Assembly (NCBI GenBank): GCA_943331105.2
Contig: CALQKH020000013.1
Span: 1 to 64,000 of the forward strand
Direction of reading: 5' to 3'
DNA length: 64,000 nucleotides
Source: Akkermansia muciniphila
GTDB taxonomy: Bacteria; Pseudomonadota; Gammaproteobacteria; Burkholderiales; Burkholderiaceae_C
Below the pieces are notes generated by a model, which worked only from the letters and a program-made list of their open reading frames with translations, was not told the DNA's origin and did not search any database. Below are positions 1 through 8,654 of this stretch, in pieces; the stretch's first letter is position 1; each line of letters opens with the position of its first letter. Both the position numbers and the translations under genes were made by a program.

Positions 1-1
1 A

Positions 2-1048
2 GAGTTTGTGGACGCCCTCACCAAAGCCGGTTGGATGGCTGCGCTGATCCCACAGGAATACGGCGGCTCGGGCCTGTCCATGGCCGAGGCCTCGGTCATC
101 ATGGAAGAGATCAACCGCTCGGGCGGCAACTCGGGCGCGTGCCACGGCCAGATGTACGTGATGAACTCCATCGTGCGCAGCGGGTCTGCGGCGCAAAAGA
201 ACACGCTTTTGCCCAAGATCGCCACCGGCGAATTGCGCATCCAGTCCATGGGTGTGACCGAGCCCACCACCGGATCGGACACCACCAAGCTCAAAACCAC
301 GGCCGTCAAAAAAGACGGCCGCTGGGTCATCAACGGCCAAAAGGTCTGGATTTCGCGCATCCAGCACAGCGATCTGATGATCTTGCTGGCCCGCACCACG
401 CCCGCCGACCAGGTCGCCAAACGGTCTGAGGGCCTGTCGTGCTTTCTGATTGATCTCAAGAAAGCAATCGGCAACGGCCTGACGGTGAGGCCCATCTTGA
501 ACATGGTCAACCACGAGACCAACGAGCTGTTTTTTGACAACCTCGACATCCCCGAAGATGCGCTGCTGGGCGAAGAAGGCAAGGGTTTCAAGACGCTGCT
601 TGACGGCCTGAACGCCGAGCGCGTGCTCATCGCGGCCGAATGCATTGGCGACGGTTACTGGTTCATCGATCGCGCCACCAAATACGCCAAAGACCGTGTG
701 GTGTTCGGCCGCCCGATTGGCCAGAACCAAGGCGTGCAGTTCCCGATTGCCGACGCCTTCATTGAACTCGAAGCCGCCAACCTGATGCGTTGGAAGGCCT
801 GCGAAAAAATCGATGCGATGCAAAACGCTGGGGCCGAAGCCAACATGGCCAAGTACCTTGCGGCCAAGGCCAGCTGGGAAGCGGCCAACGTCTGCCTGCA
901 AACCCACGGTGGCTTTGGCTTTGCGTGCGAGTACGACATCGAGCGCAAGTTCCGCGAGACGCGCTTGTATCAAGTCGCCCCGGTCTCGACCAACATGATT
1001 TTCAGTTACGTGGCTGAGCACATCCTCGGCTTGCCCCGTTCGTTCTGA
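2..1048 (+). CDS. Acyl-CoA dehydrogenase, 5' end cut by window
   Basis: FAD-dependent acyl-CoA dehydrogenase that would introduce an alpha,beta double bond into a CoA thioester and pass electrons to ETF. The reading frame is open from base 2 (Glu-Phe before a GTG at 8), so the real start lies left of the window and the N-terminal helices are missing. Family signatures seen are MGVTEPTTGSD (flavin/substrate loop), GQKVWIS and QTHGGFGF near the C-terminus. The usual Tyr-Glu-Gly-Thr loop carrying the catalytic Glu of MCAD-type enzymes reads Ala-Pro-Val-Ser here. A Glu instead sits in GLNAERVLIA (residue 204 counting from the GTG), the position used by isovaleryl-CoA and long-chain enzymes. It is followed at 15 bp by a CoA-transferase, so it probably acts on the product of that transferase. 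Confidence 0.93.
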   Translation, partial: EFVDALTKAGWMAALIPQEYGGSGLSMAEASVIMEEINRSGGNSGACHGQMYVMNSIVRSGSAAQKNTLLPKIATGELRIQSMGVTEPTTGSDTTKLKTTAVKKDGRWVINGQKVWISRIQHSDLMILLARTTPADQVAKRSEGLSCFLIDLKKAIGNGLTVRPILNMVNHETNELFFDNLDIPEDALLGEEGKGFKTLLDGLNAERVLIAAECIGDGYWFIDRATKYAKDRVVFGRPIGQNQGVQFPIADAFIELEAANLMRWKACEKIDAMQNAGAEANMAKYLAAKASWEAANVCLQTHGGFGFACEYDIERKFRETRLYQVAPVSTNMIFSYVAEHILGLPRSF

Positions 1049-1063
1049 TACAGGGTGAAAACG

Positions 1064-2245
1064 ATGACAAGACCTCTGGACGGCATCACCGTCGTCTCTC
1101 TCGAACACGCGATTGCTGCGCCCTTTTGCACGCGCCAGTTGGCCGACTTGGGCGCACGCGTCATCAAGATCGAACGCCCCGGCGCGGGTGATTTTGCGCG
1201 GGCCTACGACACGCGGGTGCGCGGCCAGTCCTCGCACTTTGTGTGGACCAACCGCTCCAAGGAAAGTCTGACGCTGGACCTCAAAAACCCAGACGCCATG
1301 GCTGTGCTGAGCAGCTTGTTGCAAAGCGCCGATGTGCTGGTGCAAAACCTGGCCCCCGGCGCGGCCGCGCGCATGGGTCTGTCGTTTGAAGCGCTCAACC
1401 CCAAGTACCCCAAGCTGATCGTGTGCGACATCTCGGGCTACGGAGAAGACGGCCCTTACCGTGACAAAAAAGCCTATGACCTGTTGATCCAGAGCGAGGC
1501 GGGCATGTTGTCCATCACCGGCACGCCCGAAGACCCGTCCAAAACCGGCAACTCGATTGCCGACATTGCGGCCGGCATGTACGCCTACACCAACATCTTG
1601 TCGGCGCTGCTCTTGCGCGGCAAGACCGGTCAGGGCAGCCACATCGACGTGTCCATGCTCGAAGCCTTGGCCGAGTGGATGGGTTACCCGCTTTACTACG
1701 CCTATGACGGCGCGACCCCGCCGCCGCGCAGTGCGGCTTCGCACGCCAGCATCTACCCCTATGGCCCGTTTGTGGCCGGCGACGGCGGCACCGTGATGCT
1801 GGGCCTGCAAAACGAGCGCGAGTGGAAAGTCTTTTGCGATGTGGTTTTGGGCGACGCCGCACTGGCCAACGATCCGCGTTTTTGCACCAATGCATTGCGC
1901 AGCGAGAACCGTGCGCAGCTCAAGCAACTCATCGTGGGGATGTTCGCCCGCATGACCACGCCAGAGGTCGAGGCGCGGCTGGACCAAGCGCAAATCGCCA
2001 ACGCCCGCATGAACGACATGGCTGGACTCTGGGCTCACCCGCAGCTCAAGGCGCGTGAGCGTTGGCAAGACGTGGGCTCGCCAGCAGGCGACATTCCGGC
2101 CCTGCTGCCGCCCGGGCGCAACAACCGCTACGACTACCGCATGGACCCCGTGCCCGCCGTGGGCGAGCACACCGAGGCCATCTTGCGAGAGCAGGGTCTG
2201 GGCGATGCAGCCGTGCATGCACTGCGCACGAACAAAGCCATCTGA
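1064..2245 (+). CDS. Class III CoA-transferase (CaiB/BaiF family)
   Basis: Formyl-CoA-transferase-type enzyme that moves CoA between carboxylic acids through an aspartyl-CoA intermediate. The N-terminal PLDGITVVSLEHAIAAP and the Rossmann-like LGARVIKIERPGAGD segment are typical. The catalytic Asp is expected in NSIADIAAG, followed by the family GQGSHIDVSMLEA. At 393 residues it has normal family length. I chose ATG 1064 because AGGGTGA lies about 7-9 bases upstream; a GTG at 1055 is possible but has no ribosome-binding site. It lies between an acyl-CoA dehydrogenase and an MmgE/PrpD gene on the same strand, which fits activation of an organic acid before oxidation and cleavage. The substrate cannot be told from sequence. 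Confidence 0.93.
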   Translation: MTRPLDGITVVSLEHAIAAPFCTRQLADLGARVIKIERPGAGDFARAYDTRVRGQSSHFVWTNRSKESLTLDLKNPDAMAVLSSLLQSADVLVQNLAPGAAARMGLSFEALNPKYPKLIVCDISGYGEDGPYRDKKAYDLLIQSEAGMLSITGTPEDPSKTGNSIADIAAGMYAYTNILSALLLRGKTGQGSHIDVSMLEALAEWMGYPLYYAYDGATPPPRSAASHASIYPYGPFVAGDGGTVMLGLQNEREWKVFCDVVLGDAALANDPRFCTNALRSENRAQLKQLIVGMFARMTTPEVEARLDQAQIANARMNDMAGLWAHPQLKARERWQDVGSPAGDIPALLPPGRNNRYDYRMDPVPAVGEHTEAILREQGLGDAAVHALRTNKAI

Positions 2246-2279
2246 CCCAACCACTTCTAAAAATCTCCAACCGACCGCC

Positions 2280-3644
2280 ATGACACACAGCACCGCATCC
2301 CACACTGTCCAACTCGCCGCTTTCGCTGCCAACCTTCGGTTTGAGGACATTCCCAAGCCGGTGGTTCGCAAAATCGAAGACCTGTTGGTTGACTGGTTTG
2401 GTTCGGCTGTGGCCGGGCACGGCACACGGCCCGTGGAGACCATCACCCGCTTTGCGCAGGCCATGGGCGCTGCCGAAGGCCCCAGTGAAGTGATCATCAA
2501 TGGCGCGCGGACCAGCCCCTATTTGGCCGCCATGGCCAATGCGGCGGCCTCGCATGTGGCCGAGCAAGACGACGTGCACAACGGCTCGGTGTTCCACCCG
2601 GCCACGGTGGTGTTTCCGCCCGCCGTGGCCGTGGCACAAGCCCTGGGTGCCAGCGGCGCACAACTGTTGGCCGCATCGGTGGTGGGTTACGAAGTTGGCA
2701 TTCGTGTGGGTGAATTTTTGGGGCGCTCGCACTACCGTGTGTTCCACACCACCGGCACTGCAGGCACCTTGGCCGCTGCTGCTGCTGTGGGCCATTTGCT
2801 GGGCTTGAACGCGCAGCAAATGCAGCACGCGTTCGGCTCGGCGGGCACGCAGTCGGCAGGTTTGTGGGAATTTTTGCGCACCGCCGCCGACAGCAAGCAG
2901 CTGCACACCGCGCACGCTGCCGCAGCGGGTTTGATGTCGGCGTACCTGGCCAAAGATGGTTTCACGGGTGCCGCCGAAATTCTGGAAGGCCCGCAAGGCA
3001 TGGCCGTGGGCATGTCGAGCGACGCCGATCCCAGCCGCCTGGTGGATGGCCTGGGCACGCGCTGGGCCACGGCCGAGACCTCGTTCAAATACCACGCCAG
3101 CTGCCGCCACACGCACCCAGCGGCCGATGCGCTGCTGCACGTCATGCAGACCCACGGCCTTCGGCTCGAAGACCTCGCGAAGGTTGTCACCCACGTCCAC
3201 CAGGGTGCCATCGACGTCCTTGGCCCCGTGGTGCGGCCCGTCACGGTGCACCAGAGCAAGTTTTCCATGGGCACGGTGCTGGCACTGGTGGCGCAGCACG
3301 GCCACGCGGGCCTGACCGAATTCGACCGCGACTTTTTGAGCCAGCCCACACAGGCCCTGCGTGACAAAGTCAGCATGGTGCTCGACGCCGAAGTGGACGG
3401 CGCTTATCCCAAACGCTGGATCGGCAAAGTCACGGTGACCACCACCGATGGCCGCGTGCTTCACGGCCGTGTGGACGAGCCCAAGGGCGACCCGGGCAAC
3501 ACCTTATCGCGCCAGGAAATCACCGACAAGGCGCTGCGCTTGGCCGCCTTCAGTGGCGGTGCCACCCCAGAAGCCATGCGCCAAAGCGTGGATGCGCTCT
3601 GGCAAGTGGCCAGCTGGCCCCAAGTGGGCCCGCTGCTGCCATGA
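2280..3644 (+). CDS. MmgE/PrpD family protein (dehydratase-like)
   Basis: Member of the 2-methylcitrate dehydratase / cis-aconitate decarboxylase superfamily, 454 residues, the usual length. The open frame reaches back to 2055, but homology begins only at the ATG at 2280 (MTHSTASHTVQLAAFAA). Typical segments are LLVDWFGSAVAGHG near residue 35, the His-containing HVAEQDDVHNGSVFHPATVV, and FKYHASCRHTHPAADAL, which matches the active-site His/Cys region of the fold. PrpD-type enzymes dehydrate hydroxy-tricarboxylates, but distant members have other or unknown activities. It is followed by a CitE-like lyase with a 4-base ATGA overlap, indicating translational coupling. Its role in this operon is inferred to be hydration, dehydration or isomerisation of a branched acid. 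Confidence 0.9.
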   Translation: MTHSTASHTVQLAAFAANLRFEDIPKPVVRKIEDLLVDWFGSAVAGHGTRPVETITRFAQAMGAAEGPSEVIINGARTSPYLAAMANAAASHVAEQDDVHNGSVFHPATVVFPPAVAVAQALGASGAQLLAASVVGYEVGIRVGEFLGRSHYRVFHTTGTAGTLAAAAAVGHLLGLNAQQMQHAFGSAGTQSAGLWEFLRTAADSKQLHTAHAAAAGLMSAYLAKDGFTGAAEILEGPQGMAVGMSSDADPSRLVDGLGTRWATAETSFKYHASCRHTHPAADALLHVMQTHGLRLEDLAKVVTHVHQGAIDVLGPVVRPVTVHQSKFSMGTVLALVAQHGHAGLTEFDRDFLSQPTQALRDKVSMVLDAEVDGAYPKRWIGKVTVTTTDGRVLHGRVDEPKGDPGNTLSRQEITDKALRLAAFSGGATPEAMRQSVDALWQVASWPQVGPLLP

Positions 3645-4501
3645 GCGTGCCTTCACAGCCATCGCCGCTTGCAACGACATTGGCGCTGGCGCGCAGCTTT
3701 TTGTTTGTGCCCGGTAACCGTCCCGAGCGCTTTGCCAAGGCCTTGGCCAGCGGTGCGGATGCGGTCATCATCGACCTGGAAGACGCTGTACCCTTGGACG
3801 CCAAAGCCGCAGCGCGAGACGCCTTGCTCGCCGCTTGGCCTGACTTTGACGCCGACCAGCGCGCACGCCTGTTGGTGCGTGTGAACCAGGCGGGCGCGCC
3901 TTGGCACGAAGCCGACTTGGCCGCAATGGCCAGCCTGACAGGTCTGGGTGCGGTGATGCTGCCCAAGGCTGAAACGCCTCAGCAAATTGCGCATGCGGCC
4001 CAGACCACCGGCCGGCCTGTATTGCCCCTGATGGAGAGCGCCGAAGGTTTGGCTCAGATGGATCGGATCGCCCGCACCCCGGGTGTCTTGCGCTTGGTGC
4101 TGGGTCACATCGACTTGCAAGCAGATCTGGGTTTGAGCTGTGGGCCCGACGAAGCCGAGTTGGCCCCGGTGCGGCTGGCACTGGTCGTGGCCTCGCGCCG
4201 TGCCGGCCTGCCCAGCCCGGTGGATGGCGTGACCACCGCCACGCAAGACGCCGAGGTGTTGGCGCGAGACGCCCAGCGCAGCCGGCGCTTTGGCATGGGC
4301 GCCAAGTTGTGCATCCACCCTGCACAAGTGGCCGGCGTGCACCAGGCCTTGGCACCGACCGATGCCGAGTGCGATTGGGCCCGCCGCGTGTTGGCCGCCG
4401 AAGCGGCGGCGGGTGGCGGCGCGTTCAGTGTGGATGGCAAGATGGTGGACCCGCCCGTGCTGCTGTTGGCCCGCAAGTTGCTCCAGTTGCGCGAGCGCTG
4501 A
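3641..4501 (+). CDS. CitE/HpcH family CoA-ester lyase
   Basis: HpcH/HpaI aldolase-fold protein of the CitE-like branch, 286 residues. It starts RSFLFVPGNRPERF, the signature of citryl-CoA, malyl-CoA and citramalyl-CoA lyases. DAVIIDLEDAV forms the early beta-strand. The likely magnesium ligands are the Glu of PLMESAEG and the Asp of GHIDLQADLG; an Arg for carboxylate binding is in LLVRVN. Proteins of this group cleave 3-hydroxy-3-methyl or 2-methyl-malyl-type CoA esters into acetyl- or propionyl-CoA and a keto acid. No citrate lyase alpha or gamma gene is adjacent, so it is not citrate lyase. ATG overlaps the preceding stop (ATGA). It ends the metabolic part of the operon; a LysR gene follows. 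Confidence 0.9.
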   Translation: MSVPSQPSPLATTLALARSFLFVPGNRPERFAKALASGADAVIIDLEDAVPLDAKAAARDALLAAWPDFDADQRARLLVRVNQAGAPWHEADLAAMASLTGLGAVMLPKAETPQQIAHAAQTTGRPVLPLMESAEGLAQMDRIARTPGVLRLVLGHIDLQADLGLSCGPDEAELAPVRLALVVASRRAGLPSPVDGVTTATQDAEVLARDAQRSRRFGMGAKLCIHPAQVAGVHQALAPTDAECDWARRVLAAEAAAGGGAFSVDGKMVDPPVLLLARKLLQLRER

Positions 4502-4503
4502 CC

Positions 4504-4525
4504 TGTTCGGAACATTTCCGGAACA
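4504..4525. promoter_or_regulatory. Imperfect dyad upstream of LysR gene
   Basis: TGTTC at 4504-4508 and GGAACA at 4520-4525 are inverted relative to each other around a centre containing GGAACATTTCC. The dyad lies 35 bases upstream of the LysR start and contains a T-N11-A-like core, the form of LysR binding sites. It may serve autoregulation. No binding evidence is available. Confidence 0.35.
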
Positions 4526-4559
4526 AATAGGGCGCTCACCCCGCTGGCACAATCCCAGC

Positions 4560-5471
4560 ATGTCTGTTCATTTCGATCTGGTGGATTTGCGCCTCATGGT
4601 GCGGGTGGCTGAGGCCAACAGCCTCACCAAAGGGGCCGAGGCTTCGTTCATCTCGCTGCCTGCGGCCAGCACGCGCATCAAGAACCTCGAAGAAAGCATC
4701 GGCGCCAAATTGCTCAACCGCCACAGCCAGGGCGTGACCCTCACGCCGCCGGGCCAGGCGTTTGTGCACCGGGCGCGGTTGGTGCTGGGCCAGATCGAAC
4801 ACCTGCGTGGCGACCTGCAGGAATACGCCAGCGGCATCAAAGGCCACCTGCGCGTGTATGCCAACACCACGGCGCTGGGTGAGTTCTTGCCCGAGGTGCT
4901 CAAGCGTTATTTGGCCACGCACCCGGATGTGAACATCGACCTGCAAGAAAAACTGTCAAATGAAATCGTGCGCGCCGTGATGGACGGCAAAACCGACATT
5001 GGCATCGTGGCCGGTTCGGTGCGCACCGAAAACCTGCAGACCCTGCCCTACCGCTCAGACAGCCTGGTGCTGGTGGTGCCTGAGGGCCACCCCGTGGCCG
5101 AATTGCCCAGCTTGCAGCTGATCGATGCGCTGGAGTTTGACCATGTGGGCCTGCACGAAGCCAGTGCGCTGCATGGCTTTTTGAACCGCGAGTGTGAGCA
5201 ACTGAACAAGCCGCTCAAAGTGCGCATTCAGGTCAGCAGCTTTGAGTCGGCCTGTCGCATGATCGAAGCCGGTGTGGGCGTGGGCGTGTTGCCCGAATCG
5301 GCCGCCCGCCGCCACGCCCGCAGCATGGCCATTCGGCTGGTCCCCCTGTCCGACGCTTGGGCCATCCGGTCCATGCAAATTTGCGTGCGCAACTTCGACG
5401 AACTGCCGGGCTTTGCGCGGGACCTGATTGATTTGCTGGCAGAGGATGCGCGGTTGGCGCAGCCCAGCTGA
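4560..5471 (+). CDS. LysR family transcriptional regulator
   Basis: LysR-type regulator of 303 residues, standard length. The N-terminal winged helix-turn-helix is seen in DLVDLRLMVRVAEANSLTKGAEA with the recognition helix SLPAASTRIKNLEE. The effector domain starts near residue 95 (GHLRVYANTTAL) and ends with the usual GVGVGVLPESAARR. The frame extends upstream to 4290 inside the lyase gene, but the family homology starts at ATG 4560. It lies 58 bases after the CitE-like gene on the same strand rather than divergently, so it may be cotranscribed with, and control, the CoA-transferase operon. An imperfect inverted repeat just upstream could be its own operator. Confidence 0.92.
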   Translation: MSVHFDLVDLRLMVRVAEANSLTKGAEASFISLPAASTRIKNLEESIGAKLLNRHSQGVTLTPPGQAFVHRARLVLGQIEHLRGDLQEYASGIKGHLRVYANTTALGEFLPEVLKRYLATHPDVNIDLQEKLSNEIVRAVMDGKTDIGIVAGSVRTENLQTLPYRSDSLVLVVPEGHPVAELPSLQLIDALEFDHVGLHEASALHGFLNRECEQLNKPLKVRIQVSSFESACRMIEAGVGVGVLPESAARRHARSMAIRLVPLSDAWAIRSMQICVRNFDELPGFARDLIDLLAEDARLAQPS

Positions 5472-5520
5472 GCAACCTCTTCAGTGTTTTGACGTGGTCG
5501 TATTTGGGCAGATGCCGCTA

Positions 5521-6849
5521 TCAAATCAGCGCCAGAGACAACCAGGGGAAGGCGCAGACCAAGACCAGCACGGCCAGCATTGCCCCGAGAAATGGCATGC
5601 ATCCTGCAAAGATGCTTTCCACCGAGATATTGGGGTCGTTCAAGGTGGACTTGACCGTGAACACCGAGATGCCAAAGGGTGGAGTCAGCAAGCCCATTTC
5701 GACAGCCAGCACGGTGATCACGCCGAAATGGATCAGGTCAAAACCGAAGCTGGCGGCAATGGGCGCTGCCACCGGCGTCATGATCAACAAGATGGAGCTG
5801 GAGTCCAATATCATGCCCAGCAGCAGCACGATGCCGATGTACAAGGTCAGAAATCCATAAGGTCCAAGACCCGCGTCACGCACCAGATCGCTGATGGCGA
5901 CCGGCACACCCGCCACACTGAGCATGCGGCTGTAAAAACTGGCCGCCACCAGCAAGATGAGGATGGTGCATGACACGCTGCCGGTTTCGTGCAGAACCTG
6001 CCAAAGTTTGCCTTTTCCCAAAGACCGGCGCATCAAAGCAATGACCAGGGCACCAAAGGCGCCCACACCACCGGCTTCGGTGGGTGTGAAAAAGCCACCG
6101 TACAGCCCCCCCAACACCAAGGCCACCAGCGCGGCAATGGGCACCAGTTTGTTGACCATCTGCAGCCCGGTCAGGGTCACTTCTATCTGACGCCCCCGCA
6201 GCAATTGAGATTGGTGGTGAGGGTCAAAGACCTGGCCCGGCGTGAATCGCGCCATCATCATGATCATCACGGCGAAAACCATGGCCAGCAAGAAGCCCGG
6301 AATGACGCCAGCCACAAACAACTTGCCAATCGATTGTTCGGCCAACACGCCGTAAATGATCATCAGCAAGCTGGGCGGAATCATCATTCCCAACACCGAG
6401 CTGCCAGCCACGGTGCCGGTGGCAAAGGTGGTGCGGTAACCGTGTTTCACCATTTCGGGCACGGCCACCCGGGTGAACACCGCAGCCGACGCGATGGAGA
6501 CCCCAGTGACCGCTGCGAACACCGTGTTGGCGGCCACTGTGGCCACACCCAGGCCGCCTTGGAGCTTGCGCAGCAGGACTTCTGCGACCGTGAACGTGTC
6601 CTTACCAACGTTGGAAATGCTCACCAGCAGTCCCATCAGCACAAACAACGGAATGGTTGCAAACACATAGTCGGCCACGCCGTTGTAGGCCGACATGTAA
6701 AACAATTTGATGGCCATGTCGAGGTTGTCTCGCACCAACCAAACGCCTGCAAAACCAACCGCTAATAAAGCCACGCCAATGTGAATGCCAAGCAGCACCA
6801 GAATGACCAGCACGCCAATGAGCAAGCCGCCCATGCCTAAATCGCTCAT
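5521..6849 (-). CDS. dctM: TRAP transporter large permease (DctM)
   Basis: Large membrane subunit of a tripartite ATP-independent periplasmic transporter, 442 residues, with about a dozen hydrophobic helices. Typical DctM segments are visible: IPLFVLMGLLVS, the GSSVLGMMIPPSLLMIIYG loop and the FTPTEAGGVGAFGALV motif. It uses the sodium or proton gradient to import substrate delivered by the periplasmic DctP. Its start overlaps the stop of dctQ by ATGA, so the two membrane subunits are translationally coupled. It converges with the LysR gene, 49 bases apart, without a clear terminator between them. The substrate is presumably an organic acid, and the neighbours suggest it feeds the Mo hydroxylase or CoA-transferase operon. 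Confidence 0.95.
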   Translation of the reverse strand: MSDLGMGGLLIGVLVILVLLGIHIGVALLAVGFAGVWLVRDNLDMAIKLFYMSAYNGVADYVFATIPLFVLMGLLVSISNVGKDTFTVAEVLLRKLQGGLGVATVAANTVFAAVTGVSIASAAVFTRVAVPEMVKHGYRTTFATGTVAGSSVLGMMIPPSLLMIIYGVLAEQSIGKLFVAGVIPGFLLAMVFAVMIMMMARFTPGQVFDPHHQSQLLRGRQIEVTLTGLQMVNKLVPIAALVALVLGGLYGGFFTPTEAGGVGAFGALVIALMRRSLGKGKLWQVLHETGSVSCTILILLVAASFYSRMLSVAGVPVAISDLVRDAGLGPYGFLTLYIGIVLLLGMILDSSSILLIMTPVAAPIAASFGFDLIHFGVITVLAVEMGLLTPPFGISVFTVKSTLNDPNISVESIFAGCMPFLGAMLAVLVLVCAFPWLSLALI

Positions 6850-7412
6850 ACGCCACCTCCCAAGGGATCGTCAGCAGGCCCTGTGGATCCTGGTTGTTTC
6901 AAGAGGGCAGGGATGCTCATCAAGTAGCACAAAGCACCGACTGCAGAGCCTGCCACGAGCAGGCCACGGAACGGCCAGGCCGGGACGCTGTAGACACCCT
7001 GCACGCCATAGAACTCGTTGCTGGTCCAGGAGTTGCTGAATTCAGACCAGCCAATCCAGGCCAATGCCGCAAACAAGCCAGCACCCACCAGGGCATTGAA
7101 GACATTGAGTGCCACGACACCTTTGGCCGAACGCTTGCCGATGAAGTTGAGCAAAAAATCACTGCGCGTCATCCGGTTGCTGCAAACGGCAGCAGCCAGT
7201 TGAAGGAAAACAATGGCGCCGACCGAGCGAGACGAGAACTCAGCCACCCCGGTGATGGGGCGATCTAAAAAATCACGACCAATCACATCGGCGACCACCA
7301 GAGCCATGATCAGGAAAATCCAGACCGTGCCAACAGAGGCCAGCAGATTGGCTGGAAAATCCAAGGGGTGCCGCTGTGAAGCAGGTGTTTCTGTTTGGGG
7401 ATCGGCATGCAA
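6846..7412 (-). CDS. dctQ: TRAP transporter small permease (DctQ)
   Basis: Small membrane subunit of the TRAP transporter with four predicted helices (FPANLLASVGTVWIFLIM, SVGAIVFLQLAAAVC, NVFNALVGAGLFAALAWIGW and FRGLLVAGSAVGALCY). The start was placed at a TTG at 7412 because a strong GAGGAG site lies six bases upstream. That gives 188 residues, normal for DctQ. A longer frame opens at 7523, but it would begin inside dctP and add an unlike, proline-rich leader. The motif VVADVIGRDFLDRPITGVAE is the usual first-loop DctQ signature. A perfect 11-bp hairpin separates dctP from this gene. Confidence 0.9.
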   Translation of the reverse strand: MHADPQTETPASQRHPLDFPANLLASVGTVWIFLIMALVVADVIGRDFLDRPITGVAEFSSRSVGAIVFLQLAAAVCSNRMTRSDFLLNFIGKRSAKGVVALNVFNALVGAGLFAALAWIGWSEFSNSWTSNEFYGVQGVYSVPAWPFRGLLVAGSAVGALCYLMSIPALLKQPGSTGPADDPLGGGV

Positions 7413-7443
7413 GATGGGCTCCTCGTGTGGATGGGCAAATGGA

Positions 7444-7473
7444 CTGCAGGGCCCTCCATTGGGGGCCCTGCAG
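7444..7473 (-). terminator. Intercistronic hairpin between dctP and dctQ
   Basis: CTGCAGGGCCC at 7444-7454 is exactly inverted at 7463-7473 with an 8-base loop. There is no T-run after it in the direction of transcription. It lies 25 bases after the dctP stop and about 30 bases before the dctQ TTG. It is probably a processing or 3'-end-stabilising stem that leaves more dctP than dctQM message, as binding-protein genes often require. Confidence 0.6.
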
Positions 7474-7497
7474 CCATCAACGCGGTCAAGTGGTGGG

Positions 7498-8568
7498 TCA
7501 GCGGGCCGCTTTGTCCCAGTCACGCAGAGGCTTCACACCGCGAGCGCGCAATTCGTCAAAGTAAGCGCGAAGCACGGACTTGCCCGCATCGCCCGTGGTC
7601 TGCAGCCATGGGGTGACGATGTCAGGCAGGCCGTTGATCCATTTGGTGCGCTCAGCGGCCGGAAGATCGGACACCTGAAGGCCGGCGGCGCGCATGGTTT
7701 CCATCGCTTTCACAGCGGAGGTGGTGACATGTTTGCCGTGGGCGACCGATGTGGCCTTGCCAGCCTTGACGAAGGCCTCTTGAACTTCCTTGGGCAATTT
7801 GTCAAAGAAGCTTTTGTTGGCCGCAACGCTGCCCAAGTACATGGCACCCACATCCACGCGTGTCAAATACTTGGCCACTTCGTAGACCCGGGCAGGACCA
7901 ATGCCGCTGGCAAAACTCAGGGCGCCTTGGGTCACACCCGTCTGAATGTTGGTGTAGTAAGTGGTCAAGGCGCCTTCAACGGGCGTGGCACCGGTATCGC
8001 GCATCCAGTTGGCCGATGTACCCGGCGCGTGGATTTTCTTGTTTTGCAACGCGGCCATGTTGGTCACAGGGAAGTTCGCGTAAATGTCATAAGTGTCTGT
8101 GATCAGAGACGACAAAGGCACCATGTTTTGCGCGGTCCAGCTGGCCTTGAGCGCGGGGTGCGTGTCGTTGAGCTTGTCGAAAATGCTGATCAGCATCTCG
8201 TGGTTGGTGGTGGCGAAAGGTGTGAAATAGGTGACGTTCTGCAAAGGCATGGAAGAGTTTTCCCAGACGGTACCGACCATGCCCACGTCCACAATGCCGT
8301 CCTTGACGGCCGCGCGTGTTTCAGAAAACTTGTAGAGCGTTCCGCCGTAATTTTCACGCCAACGCACTTCAAACTTGCCCCCGCCTTCTTTGAGCAGCCG
8401 GTCGACTTCGGGCTGGAACACCTCTTTCATGGCGTAGGCCCAAATGTTGGTGGTCGGATGACTTGCACCGATGTTGACGTTGATGCGCTGTTGGGCGACT
8501 GCATTGCTGGCAGCAGTTGCGCAACCGAGCGCGATCAACCCGGAAAGGGCCAACTTGTTGAGTTTCAT
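7498..8568 (-). CDS. dctP: TRAP substrate-binding protein (DctP)
   Basis: Periplasmic solute receptor of the DctP family, 356 residues. I chose ATG 8568 because AAGGAG lies six bases upstream and a signal peptide follows directly (MKLNKLALSGLIALGCATAA, cleavage probably after AVAQ). The open frame continues upstream to 8658 without a signal-like sequence. The mature part begins RINVNIGASHPTTNIWAY, the usual TRAP receptor opening, and has the conserved segment ETRAAVKDGIVDVGMVG. It is first of dctPQM, 86 bases after a TetR gene on the same strand. Ligand unknown. Confidence 0.93.
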   Translation of the reverse strand: MKLNKLALSGLIALGCATAASNAVAQQRINVNIGASHPTTNIWAYAMKEVFQPEVDRLLKEGGGKFEVRWRENYGGTLYKFSETRAAVKDGIVDVGMVGTVWENSSMPLQNVTYFTPFATTNHEMLISIFDKLNDTHPALKASWTAQNMVPLSSLITDTYDIYANFPVTNMAALQNKKIHAPGTSANWMRDTGATPVEGALTTYYTNIQTGVTQGALSFASGIGPARVYEVAKYLTRVDVGAMYLGSVAANKSFFDKLPKEVQEAFVKAGKATSVAHGKHVTTSAVKAMETMRAAGLQVSDLPAAERTKWINGLPDIVTPWLQTTGDAGKSVLRAYFDELRARGVKPLRDWDKAAR

Positions 8569-8654
8569 GCGTTCTCCTTTTGGTTGAATAGCGGCAGTCC
8601 ATTGCCGCGCTGTAATTGCCGCAACCGGTAGGCTGCAGCGGGGTGAAAAATTTT

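Noticed and set aside
2046..3464. Long open minus-strand frame (472 codons) antisense to the MmgE/PrpD gene
   Set aside because: His/Gly/Arg-rich translation with no domain signature; typical of mirror frames in high-GC coding sequence.
7213..8631. Long open plus-strand frame antisense to dctP
   Set aside because: No family similarity; dctP on the other strand has clear signal peptide and TRAP motifs.
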